From: Nevskiales bacterium
GTDB lineage: Bacteria; Pseudomonadota; Gammaproteobacteria; Steroidobacterales; GCA-2729495
DNA: 63,712 bases
Assembly: GCA_011526045.1 (NCBI GenBank)
Contig: WYBE01000060.1
Coordinates: forward strand, 1 to 63,712
Reading direction: 5' to 3'
In this document: piece by piece, positions 1 through 8,459 of the stretch
Numbering within the stretch: position 1 is the stretch's first letter
Layout: each line of letters begins with the position of its first letter
Program-made: the position numbers and the translations under genes
Notes under the pieces: generated by a model
What the model saw: only the letters and a program-made list of their open reading frames with translations
Database searches by the model: none
Told to the model about the DNA's origin: nothing

Positions 1-162
1 GAGCACGTGTGGAGCCGGCTGCCAGGAAGGCAGCAGCCGGCGTAACCCGTAGCGACGAGCACAGGGACGTGCGAGGAGCGGCGCTCGGCGGGCAGCGGGC
101 CACCCCATCACCCGCACCTGTCGGATACGCACGCAGGCGTCCCCGCGGATCGGCGATGAACC

Positions 163-193
163 AAAAACAAGGCCCCGCCGGAGCGGGGCCTTG
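163..193 (-). terminator. Rho-independent terminator of the PEP-CTERM gene
   Basis: An 11-bp perfect stem (168-178 paired with 183-193, CAAGGCCCCGC type) with a CGGA loop lies just past the stop of the minus-strand PEP-CTERM gene. On the minus strand it is followed by five T (163-167). Stem, loop and T-tract in the right order make this a confident intrinsic terminator. Confidence 0.85.
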
Positions 194-221
194 CCTGCGC
201 GATACACGCAACTGGGCGCGG

Positions 222-887
222 TCAGCGCCTGACGCGGCGGCGTACCGCCGCCAATACTCCGAGCGCCGAACCGAGGAGCCAGACGGCGGCCGGTACCGGC
301 ACCACCGTCGAGCCACCGAAGTAGGCGCTGGTCAACTCACCGGCGCCCGGATCCTGGTCGAGGAAACCAGCGACATGCGCGGCGAACATCACGTTGCCCT
401 GCCCGGCATTGCCCGAGGAGAGCGCCGCGTAGTCGATCGGAGCGTCGCCTGCGACTCCGGAGATGTAGAACGTCAGCGTCGGATTCTGCCGGCTCGAGCC
501 GCTGCCACTGTTCACCAGTTCGAACTTGCCGAAACCATCCTGGTTGCTGTTCGATGAGGCCGACCAGCCGCCCGGCAGGCCCGTGATCGCCGCCAGCACC
601 GTCGCAACCGTCTGCGTCGTGTTGAAGCCGAAGGTCTGGATGCCGAAGTTGCTGCCCGCAATGCTCGTCAACGGCGAGAGCAGCGTGACATCGAAGCGGA
701 TGGCATTCAGATCGAGTCCGTAAGTCGCATCGGAGATCGTCACCTGCAGGTAGTTGACGCCGTCCGGGAGCAGCGGCTCAGCATTGCTCTGATCCATGTA
801 GTAGGAAATGGATGCCGCGCTGGCGGTGCCCGCGAAGGCCAGTGAAACGAGAAGTCCGGCGATGGCGCCGAGTCGACGAATGTTCAT
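222..887 (-). CDS. PEP-CTERM (VPLPA-CTERM) sorted secreted protein
   Basis: Secreted protein of about 221 residues. It has a Sec signal peptide (basic MNIRR start, hydrophobic core, cleavage near TASA-AS) and a C-terminal exosortase signal: VPVPAAVWLLGSALG, a hydrophobic helix, then an Arg-rich tail RRRVRR. Such proteins are cut and anchored or released by exosortase in exopolysaccharide-making Gram-negatives. The body matches no enzyme I recognise. The start was set at the ATG beginning the signal peptide; an upstream in-frame ATG at 998 would add 37 residues unlike a leader. No exosortase or EPS gene is in the window. The gene is followed by a good intrinsic terminator and appears monocistronic. 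Confidence 0.85.
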   Translation of the reverse strand: MNIRRLGAIAGLLVSLAFAGTASAASISYYMDQSNAEPLLPDGVNYLQVTISDATYGLDLNAIRFDVTLLSPLTSIAGSNFGIQTFGFNTTQTVATVLAAITGLPGGWSASSNSNQDGFGKFELVNSGSGSSRQNPTLTFYISGVAGDAPIDYAALSSGNAGQGNVMFAAHVAGFLDQDPGAGELTSAYFGGSTVVPVPAAVWLLGSALGVLAAVRRRVRR

Positions 888-1463
888 TTGATGTACTTCC
901 CCCGTCCGTTCTTCTTGAGATCGGAGTCCGCTTTTTTCTCGGCTTGGCGTGACATCCAACGGACCACGCCACCATGAACTCCGTGCCCAGATAAGCACTT
1001 ATACATACGGCTGTCCAATCATATTTCTGGTAGGCGATCATGCCCGCCTGCACGTCACCAGATTCTGTTAAACCGCATGCGCCGCCGCGAAACAGCGGCC
1101 AACTCCGGCATCACTGACAACACCCATGGAAAGTGGCTGATCGGCCGCGGGTATCGCGACGGACCCCGGAGCAGCTTGCCTGCACCAGCGCAAACAAGGT
1201 TCTGTCAAATCAGGCTGCCGGAGGCAGTGCCTGTGCCGGCACCGCCCCGCAGCCCGCGGCCGGCACCGGATCGCAAACGCGCAGCGCGCCGGGCGAGTTC
1301 GCGGCCCTTGGCGGCGGGGCGGGAATGGCCGGTCGCAGGCACCGCTCCGGCATCGGAAACGGTGCGCCGCCGGCCCCCGTTCGGCGCCTGGCTGCGGCGG
1401 GCAACCCGCGTAGAATCCCCCTGCCCGCGCGAGTCTGCCGCGCCGACCCTTGGGGAGATTTCC
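888..1463. other. Intergenic region without a recognisable gene
   Basis: This 576-base gap separates the divergent PEP-CTERM and lemA genes. Several open frames cross it on both strands, but they have no family resemblance and no sensible starts, as expected for very GC-rich DNA. It presumably holds both promoters; the only clear element is the ribosome-binding GGGGAG at 1452-1457 for lemA. Confidence 0.6.
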
Positions 1464-2096
1464 ATGCGCATCGTCCTTTCCGCCTTGCTCATGACGGCCT
1501 GCCTGGCCCTGTCCGGCTGCGGCTACAACACGATCCAGACGAACGACGAGGCGGTCAAGGCCGCATGGTCGGAGGTCATCAACCAGTACCAGCGTCGCGC
1601 CGATCTCATCCCGAACCTCGTGAACACGGTGAAGGGTTTTGCCGCACAGGAGCAGGCGGTCCTCATCGGCGTGACGGAGGCGCGCGCCCGCGCGACCTCC
1701 ATCCAGATGACGCCGGAGATGCTGAACGACCCCGAGGCGATCAGGAAATTCCAGGCCGCGCAGGGCGAACTGACGACGGCGCTGAAGAGCCTGCTCATGG
1801 TGACGGAGAACTATCCGGACCTGAAGTCGGACCAGAACTTCCGCGACCTGCAGGCGCAGCTCGAGGGCACCGAGAACCGCATCAGCGTTGCGCGCAACCG
1901 CTACATCGAATCGGTGCAGGCCTTCAACGGCACGATCCGCCGCTTTCCGGTCAATCTCACGGCGATGCTGTTCGGCTACGAGGTGCGGCCGAATTTCACC
2001 GTCGAGAACGAGGCGGCCATCGCCCGGCCGCCGGCGGTGGACTTCAGCCCGGCACCGGCGCCGCCCGCGGGCGCGCCCGCACAGCCTGCGACCTGA
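1464..2096 (+). CDS. lemA: LemA family lipoprotein
   Basis: Membrane-anchored helical protein of 210 residues, role not well defined in the family. The N-terminus is a lipoprotein signal (LALSGCGYN, lipobox Cys at about 19). It is followed by the LemA signature region with NQYQRRADLIPNLVNTVKG and the long helical RNRYIESVQAFN segment, and ends in a Pro/Ala-rich tail. The ATG follows GGGGAG at good spacing; a longer in-frame reading from 1077 has no leader and is rejected. It is first in a lemA - TPM - TPM operon, 16 bases before the next gene. LemA next to TPM-domain proteins is a recurrent arrangement in proteobacteria and suggests one envelope complex. Confidence 0.93.
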   Translation: MRIVLSALLMTACLALSGCGYNTIQTNDEAVKAAWSEVINQYQRRADLIPNLVNTVKGFAAQEQAVLIGVTEARARATSIQMTPEMLNDPEAIRKFQAAQGELTTALKSLLMVTENYPDLKSDQNFRDLQAQLEGTENRISVARNRYIESVQAFNGTIRRFPVNLTAMLFGYEVRPNFTVENEAAIARPPAVDFSPAPAPPAGAPAQPAT

Positions 2097-2112
2097 GGGC
2101 ACGGGACTGCCG

Positions 2113-2985
2113 ATGACGCGCACGTTCCGGCTGCGCATCGCCGCGGCTGCGTTCCTGGCGTTCGCGGCGCTGCCGGCGGTGGCACCCGCCGCGCCGCTGC
2201 TGCCGATCCCGCCGCTGCAGGCGCGTGTCACCGACCTCACCGGCACGCTGGACGCCGGTGAGCGCAGCGCGCTCGAGTCAAAGCTCGCCGCGTTCGAAGC
2301 GCGGAAGGGCGCGCAGATCGCCGTGCTGATGGTGCCGACGACGCGACCCGAGGCGATCGAGCAGTACTCGATCCGGGTCGTGGACGCCTGGAAGCTCGGT
2401 CGCGAGAAACCGGACGACGGCGCGCTGCTCCTCGTCGCGAAGGACGACCGGACGCTTCGCATCGAGGTCGGCCGCGGGCTCGAAGGCGCGCTCACCGATC
2501 TCGTCTCCAACCGCATCATCGACGAGACGATCGTGCCGCGCTTCCGCGAGGGCGACTTCGCGGGCGGCGTGGCCGCGGGCGTCGACCGGATCATCGCGGT
2601 CGTGGATGGCGAGGAACTGCCGCCGCCGGATTCCCACTGGCAGCAGGCTCCCGAGGATCTCGGCAACCTCGTGCCATTCCTCTTCTTCATCGTCGTCTTC
2701 GTGTCGGGCACCCTCCGGGCGATCCTCGGCCGCGCGCTCGGTTCGATCGCGACGGGCGGCATCACTGGCGGCGTGGCGTGGGTCATCACGCAGGCACTCG
2801 GGCTTTCGCTCGGCATCGGGGTCGTCGGCTTCGTGCTCTCGCTCTTTCTCGCCCTTGGCAACGGCGGCCGCTGGGCGAGCCGCGCCGGTCGCGGCGGCTG
2901 GTCCGGCGGTGGTTTCGGCTCGGGCGGCGGTTTCCGCGGTGGCGGCGGCAGCTTCGGGGGTGGCGGCGCCTCGGGGCGCTGGTAG
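2113..2985 (+). CDS. TPM domain protein, YgcG family, Gly-rich tail
   Basis: Exported membrane protein of 290 residues. A signal peptide (to about residue 28, VAPAAP) is followed by a TPM domain: VTDLTGTLDAGERSALESKLAAFEA, then AVLMVPTT, the DDGALLLVAKDDRTLRIEVGRGLEG block, and the Asp/Arg-rich FREGDFAGGVAAGVD block. There are then two hydrophobic helices and a strongly Gly/Ser-rich C-terminus of FGSGGGFRGGGGSF type, typical of YgcG proteins. Start at ATG 2113, 16 bases after lemA. TPM domains are proposed to act in membrane protein turnover or repair; the function here is inferred from family only. Confidence 0.92.
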   Translation: MTRTFRLRIAAAAFLAFAALPAVAPAAPLLPIPPLQARVTDLTGTLDAGERSALESKLAAFEARKGAQIAVLMVPTTRPEAIEQYSIRVVDAWKLGREKPDDGALLLVAKDDRTLRIEVGRGLEGALTDLVSNRIIDETIVPRFREGDFAGGVAAGVDRIIAVVDGEELPPPDSHWQQAPEDLGNLVPFLFFIVVFVSGTLRAILGRALGSIATGGITGGVAWVITQALGLSLGIGVVGFVLSLFLALGNGGRWASRAGRGGWSGGGFGSGGGFRGGGGSFGGGGASGRW

Positions 2986-2988
2986 GCC

Positions 2989-3486
2989 ATGTCGATCGGG
3001 CGCGCATGGCGGCATCTGTTCGCGACGGGCTGGGGCACGCGCCGGCGCTTCACGGCGCCCGTGCGTGCGCGCATCGAGGCCGCCATCGCGGCAGCCGAGC
3101 GCCGGCATGCCGGCCAGATCCGCTTCGCGATCGAAACGGCACTCGACCTGCCGGATCTCTGGCAGGGCGTCACGCCGCGCGAGCGTGCGGTGGACGTATT
3201 CGGCCAGCTCGGTGTCTGGAACACCGCCGGCAACAACGGCGTCCTGATCTACGTGCTCATGGCCGACCACGACGTCGAGATCGTTGCCGACCGTGCGATC
3301 GCCGCGCGCGTCGGGCAGGACCAGTGGGAGGCGATCTGCCGGGAGATGGAACGGGAGTTCCGCGCGGGCCGCTATGCCGGGGGCGCCGAGGCCGGCATTG
3401 CGGGCGTCGGGCGCCTGCTCGCGCAGCACTTTCCGGGGCTGGACGCGGACCGCAACGAGCAGCCGGACGCGCCGACGATACTGTAG
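2989..3486 (+). CDS. TPM domain protein (second, soluble type)
   Basis: A 165-residue protein with a second TPM domain and no signal peptide. It has a helical start with RRHAGQIRFAIETALDLPDLW, then the core GVWNTAGNNGVLIYVLMADHDVEIVADRAI and the C-terminal FRAGRYAGGAEAGIAGVG. The ATG is 3 bases after the stop of the preceding TPM gene, so the two are almost certainly co-translated. This is the usual partner in LemA/TPM/TPM operons, where one TPM protein has a Gly-rich membrane tail and one does not. Biochemical role unknown. Confidence 0.9.
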   Translation: MSIGRAWRHLFATGWGTRRRFTAPVRARIEAAIAAAERRHAGQIRFAIETALDLPDLWQGVTPRERAVDVFGQLGVWNTAGNNGVLIYVLMADHDVEIVADRAIAARVGQDQWEAICREMEREFRAGRYAGGAEAGIAGVGRLLAQHFPGLDADRNEQPDAPTIL

Positions 3487-3873
3487 AGGCGGGCTCAGGA
3501 GTGCTGCGCGGACCGATGTGTTGGTCCCTTCCGGCGGCTGCTGACGGGAACGCCCGCATTCTCGTCCGGCAGATGCGCGTGATGGGGAGGCCCGGACGGC
3601 TGGCGGTGAGGTCACGACAGGCGTGTCGGAAGAAGGCGTCGGATCCGGACGGCCTGGAACGGGCGTGTGAGGCCGGCGCAGCAGGAGCGCAGCCGCAGCC
3701 GAACCCGAGCGAGCGCAGCACAGGAGGTGCGTAGCGAGCGTCCCGGCGCAGGCCGTCCGGATCCGCAGCCCCGCGCCTACGCCGTGCTTCCCGCAGCGGC
3801 GTCACCGAAAGCCGCCACCGCGCGGGATTGAGGCATGGAATCGACGGCGACTGCGCCGCGGGCGGGCCCGGAC
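3487..3873. repeat. Intergenic region with a 16-bp perfect inverted repeat
   Basis: This 387-base gap between two convergent genes has no credible gene. It contains GGATCCGGACGGCCTG at 3641-3656 and its exact reverse complement at 3749-3764, 92 bases apart. The enclosed DNA is rich in short CGAGCG/GCAGC words. It could be a palindromic intergenic element (REP/MITE-like) or a large bidirectional terminator for the convergent TPM and amidase genes. Nothing else was recognised. Confidence 0.6.
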
Positions 3874-5307
3874 TTACATCCAGCCGGAGCAACTGCGCCG
3901 CGGCTGCGGAAACGTGCCTCGCGCGAGTTCGAATGCCTGGCCGATGGCGAGCAGGCGCTCATCCGACCCGGCGGGTCCATCGAAATTCAGGCCGACGGGC
4001 AGGCCGTCCGCGGTGAGCCCCGCCGGCACCGTGAGGCTCGGGATCCCTGCGGCGCTCTGGTACACGGTGTTGCGAATCATGGTGGCCAGGCCGTTCGCGA
4101 CGAGCTGCCCGTTGATCAGCAGATCGGCACTGTCATGAGCCGCCGCGACCGCGGGAAACGGCGTGGTCGGAAATACCAGCGCATCGAGACTGTGGCGCGC
4201 GAAGTACCCGTTGAGCGCCTGCTGCAACCTCGGGCGATGCACCTGCATCGCATCCCGCCACCGGCGTTCGAGCTCCGCCGCATCGGCGACGGGCGAATTG
4301 AAGCGCTCCCGGGTCGATGGTGAAGCAATGCGGGCGACGATCTGCGCGAGGCTGACCGGCGTGGTGCGGCTCGCGAGAAACGCCGGCAGTTCGTGGCGCG
4401 ACTCCCAGGCGGAAATCGGCCAGGCGGCACGGGACGCCAACTCGTGCAGGCCCGCGATGTCGTCCTCGACGATGGTCGCTCCGTGCCCGCGGAGCAAGGC
4501 CAGCGCCGCTTCGAAGACCGCCAGCGTGCGCCCGTCCGTCACCTCGAGAAACCTCCCGCGGGGCGAGCCCAGGCGCAGGCCGGCGAGGGCGAGCGCCGGC
4601 GGTAGCGGGCGGGACGGCGCCAGCACCTGGTCGAGCAGCAGCAGGTCTTCCATGCCCACCGCCATCGTGCCGACGGTATCGCGCGTCGGGGTTCCCGGGA
4701 TGATGCCGCCGTAGGGGTAGCGCCCGATGGTCGGCCGGAAGCCGGCAATGCCCTGGAACGCGCAGGGACCGCGGACCGAGCCGTTCGTGTCGGTGCCGAG
4801 CGCGGCGGGCACCAGGCGTGCGGCTACCGCAACTGCAGAGCCGCCACTGCTGCCACCGGCGATGAGACCGGGTTGCCAGGGGTTGCCCACGTCACCGAAA
4901 TGCCGGTTGTGGGACGTGCCGCCCACGGCCAGTTCATGCAGGTTGGCCTTGCCCGCGATGAGCGCACCGCCCTCCAGCAGGCGCCGCACCGCGGGCGCAT
5001 GCTCGCGCGGCTGGATGCCGATCAGCCCGGGCGTACCCGCCGTGGTGGCGTAGCCCTGTACGTCGATGTTGTCCTTGATGAGCACGGGCACGCCGTGCAA
5101 CGGACCGATGTCCTGGCCGCGGCGCAGTGCTGCGTCCGCTGCCTGAGCGGCCGCCAGCAACTGGTCGCGATCCTGGCTGATGATCGCGTGAAGGTCGCCA
5201 TGGGCGGCGCAGCGTGCGAGCACCTCGCCGGCGACGCGCTCGGCCGTCACTTCGCGCCGGCGAATCGCGCCTGCCAGTGCCGCGAGGGCAAAAGGAATGG
5301 AATCCAC
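3874..5307 (-). CDS. Amidase signature family amidohydrolase
   Basis: Hydrolase of 477 residues in the amidase signature (GatA-like) family, cleaving C-N amide bonds. The catalytic Lys78 lies in VLIKDNID, the cis-Ser at 153/154 in GGSSGGS, and the nucleophile Ser177 in GTDTNGSVRGPC. The last motif has Asn where most members have Gly (DTGGS), a mild departure. The C-terminal SLTVPAGLTADGLPVGLNF block is typical of stand-alone amidases rather than GatA, and no gatB or gatC is nearby. No signal peptide, so cytoplasmic. Substrate cannot be told from sequence. Confidence 0.9.
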   Translation of the reverse strand: MDSIPFALAALAGAIRRREVTAERVAGEVLARCAAHGDLHAIISQDRDQLLAAAQAADAALRRGQDIGPLHGVPVLIKDNIDVQGYATTAGTPGLIGIQPREHAPAVRRLLEGGALIAGKANLHELAVGGTSHNRHFGDVGNPWQPGLIAGGSSGGSAVAVAARLVPAALGTDTNGSVRGPCAFQGIAGFRPTIGRYPYGGIIPGTPTRDTVGTMAVGMEDLLLLDQVLAPSRPLPPALALAGLRLGSPRGRFLEVTDGRTLAVFEAALALLRGHGATIVEDDIAGLHELASRAAWPISAWESRHELPAFLASRTTPVSLAQIVARIASPSTRERFNSPVADAAELERRWRDAMQVHRPRLQQALNGYFARHSLDALVFPTTPFPAVAAAHDSADLLINGQLVANGLATMIRNTVYQSAAGIPSLTVPAGLTADGLPVGLNFDGPAGSDERLLAIGQAFELARGTFPQPRRSCSGWM

Positions 5308-5410
5308 CGCTCAGTACCCAGCCACGCGCGCGGCCTACGCCGCTGTTCATGCGGTCGCACACATCGGCGGTCCCTCGCGCATGGCGCATGCCGGAGCGCC
5401 CGGGACGCCG

Positions 5411-5439
5411 GGGCCGGGGTTCCCGCAAGACCCCGGCCC
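5411..5439 (-). terminator. GC-rich hairpin downstream of the ArcD-like gene
   Basis: A perfect 10-bp stem (GGGCCGGGGT at 5411-5420 with its complement at 5430-5439) and a 9-base loop sit 13 bases beyond the antiporter stop, before the amidase start. There is no T-tract, so it may act as a weak or Rho-assisted terminator or a processing hairpin. Confidence 0.45.
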
Positions 5440-5451
5440 GACACCGTCTGA

Positions 5452-6876
5452 TCAGATCACGTAGTAGCCGGTCGCCAGCCAGTAGATGCCGGTCACCGCA
5501 CCGACGAGGATGATGCCGATCAGGGCCCAGTCGAGCGTCCGCGCGAAGGGCTTCTTGGACTGTTCGCTGCAGGCCCAGAGGTAGAGCACGGTCCCTGCCG
5601 CGTAGAGGATCATCGACAGCACCAGCAACTGGAAACCGCCGGCCCAGACCAGGAAAGCCGTGTAGAGGGTGGCGATGGCGGCGACCACGAGGTCGCGGCC
5701 GCGCTCCTGCGGCCGCTGGTCATAGGTCTCACCGCTCCTGGTGAGCTTGAGGGCGTAGCCCGCCACCAGCAGGAAGGGGATCAACGCCATCGCCGCCGTC
5801 AGGTCCAGCATCAGGTTGAAGGCGTCGTTCGACCAGTAGGTCGTGATCACGAAGAACTGGGCCACGATGCTGGTCGCCCAGAGGGCGGCGGCCGGCACCT
5901 TGTTCGCGTTCTCGGTGGCGAACACCTTCGGCATGTCCTGGTTCCTCGCGGCGGCGGACATCACCTCGGCACAGATCAGGGTCCAGGTGAGATAGGCGCC
6001 GAGCACCGAGACCATCACACCGACGCTGATGAACACCGCGCCCCAGGTGCCGACCACGGCCTCCAGCACACCCGGCATCGACGGCCGGCCGAGGCCCGCG
6101 ATCTCGGCCCGCTGCATGACTGCGTACGGGAGCAGGGTGACCAGCACCATCATCGAGGTGACGATGAGGAAGCCCATGACGGTTGCCGAGCCGATGTGGC
6201 TGCGCTCCTTGGCGTAGCGCGAGTACACGCTCGCGCCCTCGATGCCGAGGAACACGAACACCGTGACCATCATCGTCGCGCGCACCTGGTCGAACACGCT
6301 CGACTCCAGGTCGCCACCGTACAGGTTGTAACTGAACAGGTCCGCCTTGAACGCGAAGATCAGGATCACGATGAACGCCAGGATCGGGATGACCTTGGCG
6401 ACCGTGACCACCGAGTTGATGAACGCAGCCTGCTGGGTGCCGCGCAGGATCAGGAAGTGAAACAGCCAGATACCGACCGAGGCGACTGCAATCGCGACGG
6501 CGGTGTTGCCATCGCCGAACACCGGGAAGAACTGGCCGAGCGTGGACTTGATCATCACCCAGTAGAAGACGTTGCCGATGCAGCTTCCGATCCAGTAACC
6601 CCAGGCGGAGAGAAAACCGGGAAAGTCGCCGAAACCGGCCTTGGCGTAGGCAAAGACGCCGGCGTCGAGGTCGGGCTTGCGCTCGGCGAGGAACTGGAAC
6701 ACACGCGCGAGCAGGTACATGCCGGTGCCGGCGATGAGCCAGGCGATGATGGCCCCGATCGGGCCGGTGACGTTGCCGAAACGCTGCGGTAGCGAGAAGA
6801 TGCCGGCACCCACCATGCCGCCGACCACCATGCCGAGCAGCACGGGCAGCGATACTTTTTGCACACTGGACGTCAT
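5452..6876 (-). CDS. APC-family basic amino acid antiporter, ArcD-like
   Basis: Inner-membrane transporter of 474 residues in the amino acid-polyamine-organocation superfamily. Residues 8-30 carry the substrate-site motif GMVVGGMVGAGIFSLPQ, and helix 2 reads GPIGAIIAWLIAGTGMYLLARVFQFLAERKPDLDAGVFAYAKAGFG, diagnostic of the arginine/ornithine and lysine/cadaverine antiporter group. About 12-13 hydrophobic segments continue to the C-terminus. In the arginine deiminase pathway ArcD exchanges arginine for ornithine, but no arcABC genes are here, so the substrate pair is uncertain. It stands alone on the minus strand with a hairpin just downstream. Confidence 0.88.
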   Translation of the reverse strand: MTSSVQKVSLPVLLGMVVGGMVGAGIFSLPQRFGNVTGPIGAIIAWLIAGTGMYLLARVFQFLAERKPDLDAGVFAYAKAGFGDFPGFLSAWGYWIGSCIGNVFYWVMIKSTLGQFFPVFGDGNTAVAIAVASVGIWLFHFLILRGTQQAAFINSVVTVAKVIPILAFIVILIFAFKADLFSYNLYGGDLESSVFDQVRATMMVTVFVFLGIEGASVYSRYAKERSHIGSATVMGFLIVTSMMVLVTLLPYAVMQRAEIAGLGRPSMPGVLEAVVGTWGAVFISVGVMVSVLGAYLTWTLICAEVMSAAARNQDMPKVFATENANKVPAAALWATSIVAQFFVITTYWSNDAFNLMLDLTAAMALIPFLLVAGYALKLTRSGETYDQRPQERGRDLVVAAIATLYTAFLVWAGGFQLLVLSMILYAAGTVLYLWACSEQSKKPFARTLDWALIGIILVGAVTGIYWLATGYYVI

Positions 6877-7002
6877 TCTGCGGACTCCCCTGTTTTCCGA
6901 CCGACGCCCGGCCCCGCCTGAAGATTGCTATAGACGCCGATATTGCGCAATAGCAGGCACGCGCCGGGGACGCGGCCACCGCCGTAGCCGAAGTTCGACG
7001 AG

Positions 7003-8457
7003 CTAGAACGACCCGAACATCGTTCCCAGCACGATGACGGCAACCAGCGCCACGATCGGCCCGACGATCCCCGCCATCACGATATCGAAGTAGCTCTTGC
7101 CGTGCGTCGAACCGCACACCGCGAGCAGCGTCACCACCGCTCCATTGTGCGGCAGGCTGTCCAGCGTGCCCGCGCCGATCACCGCCACGCGATGCATCAG
7201 CGCCGGGTCGATGCCAAGCTCGGCTGCGAGCTGCACGTAGGTGCCGCCGAGCGCCTCCAGGGCAATGGTGAGACCGCCCGACGCCGAGCCGGTGAGTGCC
7301 GCAAGGACGTTGGTCGATACCGCGAGCGAGACGAGCGGCCCGCCCTCGATCGACAGCACCCAGTCGCGCACCAGCGCGAAGGCGGGCAATGCCGCGACCA
7401 CGGCACCAAAGCCCACCAGGCTCGCAACGCTGACCGCCGGCAGCACCGACGCGTTCACGCCGGCATCCATGCTCTCGCGCAGTTTCGGCAGCCGGCCGCG
7501 GTTGAGCGCGATCAACACCGCGATCGCCACCGCGAGCGCCACGATCACCGACCACACGCCGCCGACCGCGGCAAGACTCGTCGAGCCAAAGCGGTCTTCC
7601 GCGAGAAAGCCGAGATCCAGGCGCGGCAGCACCACCATGCTCATCAACAGGTTCACGGCCACCACCACGACCAGCGGCAGCGCCGCCACGCCGATCGGCG
7701 GCAGCTCGTCGCTGCGGTTGCCGTGGTGGATTTCCGCCGGATCGAACTCCCGCGCGACGGTGGCCAGTTCCCGCACCAGGCCATCGGCGGCGGCCGCATC
7801 AGGCGCAACCGCCAGCTCGCCGCCGTAGCCGGCCCCGCTGCGCCGCGCGGCTGCCTCGCGCAGCCCGAGCCACCACAGGCCGAAGCCGAGCATGACCGCG
7901 GAGGCAACGATGCCGAGGCCCGGCGCGGCGAAAGGCGTCGTGCCGAAGAACGGCATCGGGATCGCGTTCTGGATCGCGGGCGTGCCCGGCAGGGCGGACA
8001 TGGTGAACGTGGACGTGCCGAGCACGATCGCCGCCGGCATCAGCCGGTGCGGGATGTTGGCCTCGCGGAACAGTGCCTGCGCCATCGGCGCGAGCACGAA
8101 GAACGCGACGAACAGGCTGACGCCGCCGTAGGTGACGAGCGCGCCGGCGATCACCACGGCGAGCACCGCGCGGCGCGCGCCGAGCTTCGCGCCGATGAAC
8201 CGCGCGATCGACTGCACGGAACCGCTGTCGTCCATGAGCTTTCCGAACAGGGCCCCGAGCAGGAAGATCGGGAAGAAGCTGGCGAGAAACCCTGCGCCGC
8301 TGCCCATGAACGTCTGGGTCCAGTGCGCGAGCAGCGGCTCGCCTGCGGTCAGCGCGGCAACGAGCGCCGCACCGGGCGCGAGCAGCAGAATGCTCCAGCC
8401 GCGATAGGCGAAACCGATGAGCAGCGCGAGCGCGGCCAGGATGCCGAGGAGACCCAT
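7003..8457 (-). CDS. GntP family permease
   Basis: Membrane permease of 484 residues with 12 or more hydrophobic helices. N-terminal GILAALALLIGFAYRGWSILLLAPGAALVAAL, the GSGAGFLASFFPIFLLGALFGKLMDDSG stretch and C-terminal HRVAVIGAGTLDSLPHNGAVVTLL fit the GntP/citrate-proton transporter clan. The start is ATG 8457, two bases beyond the stop of the upstream patatin gene, so translation is probably coupled; longer in-frame readings have no membrane character. Relatives carry gluconate, D-serine or 3-hydroxybutyrate. The patatin partner would fit a hydroxy-acid or lipid-derived substrate, but that is inference. Confidence 0.87.
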   Translation of the reverse strand: MGLLGILAALALLIGFAYRGWSILLLAPGAALVAALTAGEPLLAHWTQTFMGSGAGFLASFFPIFLLGALFGKLMDDSGSVQSIARFIGAKLGARRAVLAVVIAGALVTYGGVSLFVAFFVLAPMAQALFREANIPHRLMPAAIVLGTSTFTMSALPGTPAIQNAIPMPFFGTTPFAAPGLGIVASAVMLGFGLWWLGLREAAARRSGAGYGGELAVAPDAAAADGLVRELATVAREFDPAEIHHGNRSDELPPIGVAALPLVVVVAVNLLMSMVVLPRLDLGFLAEDRFGSTSLAAVGGVWSVIVALAVAIAVLIALNRGRLPKLRESMDAGVNASVLPAVSVASLVGFGAVVAALPAFALVRDWVLSIEGGPLVSLAVSTNVLAALTGSASGGLTIALEALGGTYVQLAAELGIDPALMHRVAVIGAGTLDSLPHNGAVVTLLAVCGSTHGKSYFDIVMAGIVGPIVALVAVIVLGTMFGSF

Positions 8458-8459
8458 GA

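Noticed and set aside
1068..3236. 722-residue minus-strand frame opposite the LemA/TPM genes
   Set aside because: Low-complexity Pro/Arg/Ser composition, opposite three clear family genes; a shadow of GC-rich coding DNA.
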